DNA of 64,000 bases from Forficula auricularia (Eukaryota; Arthropoda; Insecta; Dermaptera; Forficulidae), in assembly GCA_024734495.1 (NCBI GenBank), contig JALMQS010000128.1, positions 21,165,359 to 21,229,358 on the forward strand. The letters are read 5' to 3'. Positions 55,032-64,000 of this stretch are shown one piece after another. Made by a program: the position numbers and the translations under genes. Below the pieces are notes generated by a model. That model made no database searches. It had not been told where the DNA came from and was given only the letters and a program-made list of their open reading frames with translations. Each line of letters opens with the position of its first letter. Position 1 is the first letter of the stretch.

Positions 55032-55044
55032 TATATACCTATGT

Positions 55045-55150
55045 ATAATTTATATCTTTATTTGCATCAAACAGAAGACAACCTCATTGATTCCTCCTTA
55101 TGAATAATCAACTCTGCTACTCTCCCCTAATTCAATCTTTTCAATTAAAA
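55045..55150 (+). repeat. Family C repeat fragment
   Basis: ATTTGCATCAAACAGAAGAC AACCTCATTG then AATCAACTCTGCTACTCTC corresponds to the right arm of the family C element (10120-10190). The MITE 54917-55031 is inserted next to it. Confidence 0.7.
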
Positions 55151-55824
55151 CATAGATTTCTAATAATTTATTCTATTCAATTTTATTACTAACTGATGAT
55201 CGTACCGAGTCTTGAACTAGTTTATACTTTTTCCTCCAATTCTGAATTTCATATAACTTTTTTTCGGAGCCTTTAATCATTATCATTAGCCATTTCAAAA
55301 GATCCATTAGTGAAGGGCCATTGCCATCGTAAGAGGTGTCGGACCATGGACATCAATGAGTGTCCTAATAGGTCACAAGGCCTCTCACCTCACCCCCTCC
55401 CCAATTTCGTCATATAGTTCAAAGGTCAAAGTTTGTTACTTATGCAAAATTAATATAAAGTTCAATTAAAATAAAATATTTTGATTACAATTTTTTCAGA
55501 TTTCTGAAACCATGTTAACGTCCTTATTAGTAAGAAGTATCTCAACAAAAAACTTCTGTAAAAAAAAGACCAAGTTCGATTAATAAAAACCGTTTGCCAA
55601 AAAAGTAGTTAGATCTAATGTGCTGCCAAGTTGAAAATAATCAATTTATTAAATGAGCCTCGAATATAGTAGCTTCAATTAAAACACGTGTTTTTGGCAG
55701 ACAGTTTTTTTAATGGCCTTTTTTTACAGAAGTGTTTTTGCTGGAATTTCACAATTTGTAATTTAAAGTAAAGAAAATTTTTGAAATTTTTTTTAGAAAT
55801 TTTTTAAAATTTAAAATATAAAAT

Positions 55825-55920
55825 ACTAGGTAGGTTTCACATAAATAAAAGATCAGATGCTTGTTTAGCACGACTCTATATATATTTCGGGGTATAAGCC
55901 CATCTTCAGGAGTTCACAAA
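55825..55920 (-). mobile_element. Hammerhead repeat family A', fragment
   Basis: ACTAGGTAGGTTTCACATAA, then TATATTTCGG and CCCATCTTCAGGAGTTCAC carry the family signature. Single arm only. Confidence 0.7.
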
Positions 55921-55922
55921 GG
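55875..55922 (-). ncRNA. Hammerhead ribozyme motif, family A'
   Basis: The minus strand reads CUGAAGA, unpaired U, stem II GGG/CCC (loop CUUAUA, one extra C), GAAA, UAUAUA. Core bases are present; stem I is weak. Confidence 0.55.
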
Positions 55923-55969
55923 ACACTGTAATTTTGTAATTTAGATGCATATTTAGCCTGCAAGCTTCA

Positions 55970-56178
55970 CGCCTTTATATTAAGGGCTGGTGAAGGAAAA
56001 GTTCTGTTTTTCGATTTCTGACTTTATTAATGTAGTTCTTCAAGCTATTACACTATACCAAATTTCAGCATTCTAGTTTCATTGTATTTTCACTATATGT
56101 TAATTAAGCCTATAGATTTCACCCATTAATTTTAGGCCCTGAAGAAAGAAAAGTTTCGTCTTTTCGATTTTTCCTTTA
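55970..56178 (-). repeat. Satellite-like unit, fragment (downstream of the LINE)
   Basis: CCAAATTTCAGCATTCTAGT, TTTTCACTATATGTTAATTA AGCCTATA and AAGAAAGAAAAGTTTCGTCT are the reverse complement of 59640-60060 units. Confidence 0.75.
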
Positions 56179-58150
56179 ATTTTTTTTTTTTTTTTTAATG
56201 CAATCGAATGCAAGAAGGGGTGCGCCAGTAAAGATGCAGCTCCTATGGATCTCGAAAGACCCTTGCATTACCGAAGAGAAGGGAAATTTGATCAAGTGAG
56301 AGGGTGTAGACGTAGGTGTATGCACCCCGGTTTTGAAGGTTTAAAGATTATAGGTGCTGGGAGAGAGTTCCAGTTCCTTGAAGTCATGGGGATATATGTA
56401 TTGGCGAATGAAGTGGTCCGGCACTTTTCCAATTTGACCGCGAAAGAGTGTTGGGAGTCGGCAAAACGCGTGCTACGTGCAAAGCATGCTTTGGGGGAAT
56501 TATTGATTTTATCTCATCAGAGCACCTGCCGTGATAGTATCTATAGAAAAGGGAAAGGGCAGAGACATTTCTTCGATGAGCCAGCGAGTCGAGGGAGTCG
56601 GTGATGGTAGAATCGTTAATTAGCTTGAATTGCATCCAGGGTAGCAAGAGAATATTTTTAGGCTCCTCTCCATAGATGAGAGCCGTATTCGAGACAGGGG
56701 CGGATTTGGGCCTTGTAGATGGTGAGAAGTTGTGGGGGTTTGTAAAATCGTTTGGACCTGAATAAGAAGCCAATCTTCCTTGTTGCAGATTTCGCCACAG
56801 AGGAGATGTGTTCATTCCAAGACAGGTCAGATGTGACTGAGACGCCCAACATGGATAGGCTGTCACACATTTTTAGGGTATTCGAATCGAAGTGAATATC
56901 AGGGAAATCTTTATTTTCGCGCCTAGAAATTAGACAACATTGAGTCTTGTTTGAATTAAAGTTAACTAAATTTTGAGAGCCCCATTTATTCAGTTTGTCT
57001 AGGTCGAGAGTAATTGAGGAGGCAACATTGATTCGATTATTCGGGAGTGAGGGTTTGCTGTGTAGAGTGCTATCGTCGGCGTAACAATGAGTGGGGTTTG
57101 ACGTTTGATCGATAACGTCGTTTATATAAATTAGGAAGAGTGTGGAGGAGATTACAGAGCCTTGGGGAACACCAGCGTTTGTGGAGAACGATTCAGATGA
57201 TATTCCATCCACCACAACTTTTATACTTCGGTTTGTCAGAAAGCTTTCTATCCATTTGCGAAGTGTTGGTGTGAATCCAAAGGCTGGCAGTTTGGCAAGA
57301 AGATTTTTGTGCCAAACCTGGTCAAAAGCTTTGGTGATATCAAGGGCTACAGCGAGGGTTTCTTTTCCGGCCTCTAGAGTTTTGTTCAAGGTGTGGGTGA
57401 CATAGGTTAAGATGTCGCCTGTGGAACGATTTTTTCTAAATCCATATTGCCTATCGTGAATTAATTTATTATTTTCTAAGTGATGAAGGACGTGTTGGTT
57501 TATAACCAATTCCATTATTTTGGAAAGAACAGAGGTGATTGAGATAGGTCTGTAATTAGAGATTTGTGAAGAGTCTCCTTTTTTAGGAATAGGTGTGACT
57601 CTGGCTATTTTCCAGCTTTTGGGGAATATGCCCGATTCGTAAGAGAGTTGGAATAGCTTGGATAAGATAGGGGCAAGTTCAGGGGCGCATTTTTTAATGA
57701 GAATTGGTGGGATGTCATCCGGGCCAGCGGCGGAGTTGAAATTTAATTTATTAATGGCTTTTATGATTATTTGGTGCCTGAAAATTATTTTGTCCATGAG
57801 GTTGGTTTGGGGGGTATAAGTGGGCGGGTTAAGCCCTTTGTCATCTAAAGTGGAGTTAGTTGCGAAATAGGAGGCTAGTGATTCAGCTTTTTCAGTGGGG
57901 GTCGTGGCTACTGAACCATTTGGGTGAAAGAGGGGCGGAAGTGAGGGAGACGCGAAATTTCTATTTATTGCCTTGTGTAATGAGAAAAAGGCCCGTTTTC
58001 CATTGGGGCAAGATGCGAGACGGTCAGCCGTCCTCTGGTCGAATGATTTTTTTGCCTCAGAGATGATTTTTTTGCATGAGCTTCGCGATTTGGTAAATGC
58101 AACTCGGTCACATTCTAGACGTGATTGTAATCCAAACTCTACCAGTATGC
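56179..58150 (-). mobile_element. 5'-truncated LINE (Jockey/I-like RT) with poly(A) tail
   Basis: A T-run at 56179-56196 on plus is the poly(A) tail of a minus-strand insertion. The 5' junction is near 58150. Both junctions lie within copies of the satellite unit seen at 59640-60060, so the LINE inserted into that repeat. It lacks the endonuclease and the first RT motifs. Confidence 0.9.
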
Positions 58151-58163
58151 CAAATTTCAGCAT
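56384..58163 (-). pseudogene. LINE reverse transcriptase, long open frame with late frameshift
   Basis: The 501-codon minus-strand frame (58163-56658) contains RT blocks: LNFNSAAGPDDIPPILIKKC, ARVTPIPKKGDSSQISNYRP, the catalytic Asp in VALDITKAFDQVWHKNLL, AGVPQGSVISSTLFLIYIND, and the YADD box in HCYADDSTLHS. A frameshift near 56660 moves the conserved tail (DSLDSLAHRRNVSALSL, EIKSIIPPKHALHVARV) to another frame ending about 56384. The ATG and first ~11 residues (MLKFGILVEF) come from the satellite, not the LINE. The RT core reads intact, so the insertion is fairly young, but it lacks endonuclease and is not autonomous. Confidence 0.92.
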
Positions 58164-59080
58164 TCTAGGATCAGTGGAAGTACTCTAGAATATTGATGAC
58201 TCACTCATTTAGTCAGTCAGTGACGAAAAAGCCCATCTTTGGCTTCTTAAAACTTGGATGGCATAAGCAACAGAAATATGAAATTTCGTAATTTAGATAA
58301 GCTTATAGACCAGTATTAAAAAAAAATTCAGTCGTGTATAGGTTTCTAGTGCCAAGTTACAGAGGCGTCAAGAATTGCTTCTTGTAAAAGGTACTCTGTA
58401 AATGCACATCCGCTCGAATCGAACTTGGCTGGGGCACTGCTCCTCGTGTCCCTAGATTAAGGGTTATCTTAGTCCTTCTATTTTATCTTTTCATTAGTTA
58501 TACTTGGTGAAAGGATAAATTAAAATGTTTAATTATATATATTCAAGGCTATTAGAAAAACCCTTGTACATATCTATATAAATATGTCGAACGGAAGTAA
58601 CTTTATCACGAGAATAATTTTTTTCTATGATAAGAATGCAAAAAAGCGCAATACTTTAAAACTCCTAAGTCAATAGTAGAATCTTAAAAAAATAAAAAAA
58701 TAGACAAAGTGCGACTCAAGACATTTTTACGGGGATACACCTCCTCACACACCATGATAAAAAAATAAAAATAAAAATTTGGCCTTCCCCAAAATAATCA
58801 TTCGATTAATATTTTAATATCATTTTTTTATTTTGGGAAAAATGAATAAATATATATATGTAACCTGTAAATTTCAAGTTTGTTATCCAGTTTACCTGCT
58901 AAATTGCTCTGAATAGACGTACGGCCACCCATTATATCGACAAGAATAGTGTCTCCTTTTACTTTTGAACCGAATATGTACTAAAAAAGTGAAAGAAGGG
59001 TAACTTGGGAAAAAGGCTAAAATGTAGGGGTGTCCATAGTAATAGATCTACGAAATAGAGATATAAAATTAATCATACAG

Positions 59081-59344
59081 TAACTTTTAAGGAGTTAGGT
59101 GTTGGTTCTAGGTGAAACATTTTAATATAATAATAAAACTTGAGCAATATGCGAGGTAGGTTTCACAAAAAGAAATAAAACAAAATTGAGTTTGAATTCG
59201 ATATATTTCGGGGTGAACCCATCATCAGGAGTCAAAGAAAAAGATGATGGGCTCACCCCCGAAATATATCGAATTCAAAACTCAATTTTGTTTTATTTCT
59301 TTTTGTGAAACCTACCTCGCATCTTGCTCAAGTTTTATTATTAT
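59081..59344. mobile_element. Hammerhead repeat family A', inverted dimer, compact
   Basis: Starts TAACTTTTAAGGAGTTAGGT; arms GAGGTAGGTTTCACAAAAAG and CTTTTTGTGAAACCTACCTC. Exact 13-bp duplication ATTAATCATACAG at 59068-59080 and 59345-59357. The centre has one full core and one that lacks CUG. Confidence 0.92.
59193..59242 (-). ncRNA. Hammerhead ribozyme motif, family A'
   Basis: The minus strand reads CUGAUGA (59228-59222), unpaired U, stem II GGG/CCC with UUCA loop plus one extra C, GAAA, UAUAUC with predicted cleavage after C. The facing arm (59243-59275, plus) keeps stem II, GAAA and UAUAUC but not CUGA. Confidence 0.65.
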
Positions 59345-59639
59345 ATTAATCATACAGATATTTGGATATTAAGACACACGGAAGTGTGTCAGCCAAGTTC
59401 GGAAAAATGGGCGACGCACCTGCCATGTGTATATTTACACGAACCATTTCGAGCTACTTTCGATCCCCCATAACTCAAAAACTATTTGACCTACACATGT
59501 GCATGTCTATTAAGACTCACTGTAACACCTACAATCCCAAATTTCAAGAATAAACCTATTATAGTTCTTGAGTTATTAAGGTCTGAATAGTGCCATTTTT
59601 AACACTCACTAACTGACTAACTGACTGACTGACATATCC

Positions 59640-60060
59640 TAAAAATCTAGAGTACTTTCCCTGACCCTAGAATGCCATTCTGCTAGAGTTTCGGGCTACA
59701 ATTAAAGGAAAAAATCGAAAAAGTGAAACTTTCACTTCTTCAGGACTTAAAATAAAGGGGTTAAATTTATAGACTTAATTAACATATAGTGAAAATACAA
59801 TCAAGCTAGAAAGCTGAAATTTGGCATACTGGTAAAGCTTGTTATATTAATAAAGAAGGAAATTGAAAAACCAAAACTTTGCCTTCTTCGGGGGCCGAAA
59901 TAAAGGAGTGAAATTTATAGGCTTAATTAACATATACTGGAAATACGATGACCCTAGAATGCTGAAATTCGGCATACTGATAGAGTTTGACACATTAATA
60001 AAAGGTGAAATCGAAAAACCGAAGCTCTCCCTTCTTCAGGACATAAAATGAAGAGGTGAA
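59640..60060 (+). repeat. Satellite-like tandem repeat, about 3 units
   Basis: CTAGAATGCTGAAATT-GGCATACTG recurs at about 59668, 59806 and 59947, each followed by an AAATCGAAAAACCAAA / CTTCTTCAGGAC segment and GAAATTTATAGGCTTAATTA. The period is about 140-150 bp with indels. Confidence 0.8.
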
Positions 60061-60121
60061 ATTTAACTGCTATGTATTTATTTAGAAAAATAAAAGGATA
60101 AAACTTTTCAAAAATTAATGA

Positions 60122-60626
60122 TATCTGATCAAAAACATAAATGTGAAAAAGGGGTCAAGTTCGGTACAAACGGCTTCGCCGACAAAAGAGTTGAGATCTA
60201 AACGGGTACCAAGTTCCATAGCAGAGTTGCTTAAATCATATCTATAGGGATGTACAACGTTCTCAATTGATTTAAAAGAAAATTTGTTACGTACTTTGAT
60301 ATTAAATTTATAACTTGGCAAGCTTTATATCCAACTAAATTGTTTTTAGTATAAAATAGAACAAATAACAAAGTTAATTTTAAGCTTCTATTAAATATCA
60401 TCACATTAAACTTGCAAAGTTATAAATTCAATATCAAAAAACGTAACAAATTTTCTTTTAAATCAATTGAAGAACATTGTACATCCCTATAGCTATGATT
60501 TAAGCAACTACTATGGAATTTGGTATCCGTTTAGATTTCAACTCTTTTGTCGGCAAAGCCGACAACCTCGAACATCGTTTGTACCGAACTTGGCCCCTTT
60601 TTTACATTTATGTTTATGGTCAGATA
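60122..60626. repeat. Large inverted repeat, ~215-bp arms
   Basis: ATCTGATCAAAAACATAAAT, GACAAAAGAGTTGAGATCTA, ATTGATTTAAAAGAAAATTT on the left are mirrored at 60410-60626. The arms carry CGGCTTCGCCG and CGGCAAAGCCG hairpins. No hammerhead core is visible. Possibly another foldback family. Confidence 0.85.
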
Positions 60627-61479
60627 GTACATATTAAGGTACCGTCCAGTGAAAATATCAGGCCATCAGGCGTGATACCAATTCAAAGTCATGCGTCCAT
60701 GCGTGTCATTTATTTACCATCACGGGCCTAAAGCGAAGTTATGGCACGTATATAACACGTGGTACGTTATACTAATAAAATTTTTCTGGCACTAGAACGA
60801 TTTACAAGTGACATCATTTTATAAGCTTATCATCATTATAGGGTAATTAATCAATTCTAATACTAGTTTGACGAGACTATTCTCCTTTATTTGACTCTTT
60901 CCCATCCCAATAATTTTATCCTATATCTTATTATATCCTATTATATTAAATGATCAATTCTTGTATAGGTATATATAGAATTAGTTCTCGAAAACGGCTT
61001 GTATAATTTCGAAATTAGAGGCTTTTGGGGGTAGATAAATCGATCTGTTTAGGTCTCATCTTCAGGTAATTTTAATTTGATTGAGGTTTTCTTGTCGGAT
61101 TAGCGATTTTGCTGGATTATCGAACGTAAATATACATAGTTTGTTGCGTTTGGATTTCATTTTCAAAAATATCCCTAACGTAATATACACAAATTTATGA
61201 GTTCCGCATAGTTATAGATTTTATTGGATTTATTTAAAATCAGAAGCCTGTTTCCACGAGACTTTAGCTTCATCTCCCCCCCCTTCTTCTTCCAAACTCG
61301 AGTGGCCTTAATGATTGATGCTGCTGGATCGAGTCAAAATGTTGGCAAAAATATACATTTTAATTAATTCTCGCTCCAAATAAAAATCGATATTTTTACT
61401 TGAATTTAAAATTAAAAATAATATTAATATATCGCTTTTAACTAAATCAAAAAATTACCGAGCAACGTTCGGTCCTCCA

Positions 61480-61810
61480 GATACTCCTTTATTATTTCGG
61501 TAATATATTCTTATCTACTTATGTATTTCTCTTTCCATTTTCTTTTCTTTCCCACTCTTCCTGATCGTGAATCTGATCTCTTCTCTTTTCCAAATTCTTA
61601 TATGAAGTTATCTTTTTTTTTTCAATTCTTTCTAAAACTTCCTCATTTGTAATTCCATTTACCAATATAATATATAATCTTCAGCATTCTTCTAGAGTAC
61701 GAAATTTCAAAGAGCATATCTCCTCTCTGCTTTTCAAATCGTCCATGTTTCACATCCTTATAGTGCGATGTTCCATACACATGTCATTAACATTCAGACA
61801 TTTTAAAACA
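61480..61810 (-). pseudogene. LINE relic (C-terminal region)
   Basis: Plus-strand CTTTCCCACTCTTCCTGAT, TCTGATCTCTTCTCTTTTCC and CTTCCTCATTTGTAATTCCA match the order of 33525-33680 (minus-strand LINE), and CCATGTTTCACATCC resembles 33764-33780. No open frame. Confidence 0.65.
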
Positions 61811-64000
61811 CAATCAGTAGAAAAAAATGAGTGATTTCAGGCTTCGCCTGCTTCCGGATAATTCAAAATTTTCAGTCGTGATTTTATTTCCAACACCTTC
61901 AAATATTTTCCAATTTTTTTTCTGATTTAGAATCTCTTCTAAGCATTTTACAGAAATATCAAATTTTATTTTCTATCTATTCACAAGTTCAGCATATAAA
62001 CTTAATGTGGAGATTTTCCAATAAAACGGAAGATATAGAAATGCATTTAAATCAATATTCAATCTACTTCTAAATAGAAATAAAAGTTTGTTGATTTGAA
62101 AATGGCTTAAAAATAATTGAAATTGATCTGTTCTCTGCTCATTTAAAAATAATTCTCAAGTTTAAATTTGAGAACTGAGGATGCCATTCACGAAGCCTTT
62201 GGTTGTTTAAAAAACTAGAGACAGCTATCTTATCAATATTATTGTCTACATGTTTTGCTTATGAGTCATTATTTCCCCTAAATGAATTTTATAAAACTGT
62301 ATATATTATAATAGGATATAGAATGAATGATTCAATGGCTTGTGTATTAATAAAAGTGATGAATATAAACGATCTAGCTCTAATGTACAACAGCAAAAAA
62401 AGTAAAAATCATCTTTTTATAAGAGAACATTAAAGAGAGTATACTATGCCTGATTTAAGATAAGTTTGCTCATTTGCCAGAAGTCCTGTCGGACTCTCTC
62501 CGAAATTTAACTCATGTGCCAAAAATGCTATCCGTGCCATTGGCAATCCTTTGAGTCGAAACATCTTTGACTTATACCAGATACTAAATTTCAGTCTGAG
62601 ATCTATGCATCTTCATCGTAAAATTTCGATAATGAATTATTGAAAATTTAAACAATAGTATTTAGTTTTATGTTGCTATGACTATATATTTTATATTTAA
62701 AAACATCATAATGAAGATGTGCAGATCTTTGACTGAAACTGGCTAGCTGGTTATATAAATATCATATGGGGTTTGTCTCAAACCATTTGAATAGCCAGAA
62801 TGGACACTTGGGTTCGATTTCCGAGGGGCGACAGCCATTGTGGGATATGAGCAAACTTATTTATAACATTTTGGCTCAGAAAAAGGGTTTTTTCTTATAA
62901 AACCATTAACTCTCGACAAAAATATAACAACTTTCTAAAAATGTCATTAATAAGTAATTAATATTAATTTTTATACGACAAAGTTGATGACTGAGTATGT
63001 CAATTTTTTTACACTTTTCTCAAGAAAATTATGCAATAATTAATTTTTTAATTTTTTTCCCTTTTAAAAACTGCCATTCAGCAACTTGATTAATATTATT
63101 TGAAGATTTTTAAAAAGGTTCCTCATCGCTAGCTAAGGATCAAGAGCGAGATTCTTATTTTTTATAGGAAATATAAAATATTTTATAGTGAAGGCATAAA
63201 AAATTAATTAAGAACTCATTTTTTAGCCGTCATTGGTGGGAGTGATGTCGTTATTTCGGTACAGTCAACTGGAATCCTTTTATCCATGGTTGCCTGCAAC
63301 GAAGCCGTCTTAGCTTCCATGTCAATTCATTTTTCTTCTGAGCTGTACTTTGGTTGCCTAAGTCACAGGCGCGCGCCTCTAGATAACTATTCAAGTTGAC
63401 AATACGTGAATAGAGTGCATAATTATTATTCTTATCATAGTTTTAATGATAAGTCACTAGACATCAGGTTTTATCAAGTCTTAGGCGTCTAAAATAGACC
63501 CTTTAAGATTATAAATTACGTTTTTAAAAAAAGATAAATAGGCTCTGATAAATACTAAACTGTATACAAGCAAAAAACTAAATTCAAAGAGAATTACTGT
63601 ATTTTAGCTTTATTCACCGGCAAACCCACCCACAATAAATAACAACATCTTTTTTAAGTTTTCCTCTAATAAAATGTGGTATTATAATTTTAAATAATTT
63701 TCTTTTTTCGTTATATAATCTCTCAAATTAAGATTAATTAAATATTTTTATTAACAATCAAAATTTCTGCCCCAATTTCTCGAACTGTTTTAAACTTTGT
63801 AAAAAAGCTTTGGCTTGATAAATTCACAAAATATTTCATAGAAGTATTTTACTACCTATTATATTACATATGTAAATGTAGAAAAATGCCGAAACTTTTT
63901 TAAGACTCTCGTTGCGATCATGCATGTATTATAATGACCTTAAAATCTTAATAAAATTATTGTGTGTTTTATGTATTTTTCTAACCGAAGCCCTAAAGCT
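61811..64000. other. AT-rich DNA, no gene recognised
   Basis: Only short shadow ORFs (for example 62203-62433). A word GGGTTCGATTTCC at 62811 resembles a tRNA B box without other tRNA features. A GC-richer stretch at 63230-63420 has no open frame that I recognise. Confidence 0.5.

Noticed and set aside
56245..56604. 119-codon plus-strand ORF
   Set aside because: Antisense shadow of the LINE RT tail.
61040..61085. TCTCATCTTCAGG (minus CCUGAAGAUGAGA) as another ribozyme core
   Set aside because: No GAAA at the proper distance and no stem II.

Overview
This window looks like eukaryotic nuclear DNA from an invertebrate, most likely an arthropod. It is very AT-rich, has spliced genes with a mix of roughly 60-80 bp and multi-kb introns, and carries a dense load of transposable elements. 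A parasitic copepod is a reasonable guess, but the sequence does not prove it.

Two host genes are supported, both on the + strand. The first is the 3' part of an endophilin A gene (BAR plus SH3 membrane-curvature protein), positions 393-17231. It has eight constitutive exons in the window and a probable 90-bp phase-neutral cassette exon at 8532-8621; exon(s) for the first ~40 residues lie upstream. One of its introns (3610-3687) is GC-AG. The second gene is a complete GDP-L-fucose synthase (GMER/TSTA3/GFUS) at 31553-39221 in six exons. Its exon 3 has an anomalous acceptor.

Almost everything else is mobile DNA. (a) hAT-like elements and MITEs with 8-bp target-site duplications (TSDs) lie at 2622, 22854, 36144, 36412, 41708 and 45492; other short TIR elements lie at 3238, 11333, 14602, 44075, 47440 and 54917. 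(b) A Tc1-like DD34E element with 183-bp TIRs lies at 29292-30900. (c) LINE relics of at least two lineages are present; the best preserved is a 5'-truncated, poly(A)-tailed copy at 56179-58150 inserted inside a local satellite. (d) There are tRNA-derived and other SINE-like pieces. (e) A fragment of the 5' end of 18S rRNA sits in a GMER intron and is split by a DNA transposon that itself holds two hAT elements sharing one target site.

The most interesting system is a set of short repeats, mostly inverted dimers, at 5421, 9821, 11200, 16492, 25584, 26366, 32879, 39712, 39970, 45884, 48521, 54649, 55825 and 59081. Many carry a hammerhead-ribozyme core (CUGANGA, stem II, GAAA, minimal stem III, then a UC or UA cleavage site). 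Four families have different stem II sequences that keep base pairing. Most copies are flanked by 11-17 bp direct repeats. One copy (26366-28087) encloses a GIY-YIG endonuclease domain typical of Penelope-like elements (PLEs). Together this suggests a PLE with satellite-like, retrozyme-type non-autonomous relatives, mobilised by target-primed reverse transcription and often integrated as head-to-head dimers.

Long stretches at about 12000-14600, 17232-21400, 40600-41700, 46300-47400, 48800-50000 and 61800-64000 show no gene that I can support, only AT-rich DNA and microsatellites.
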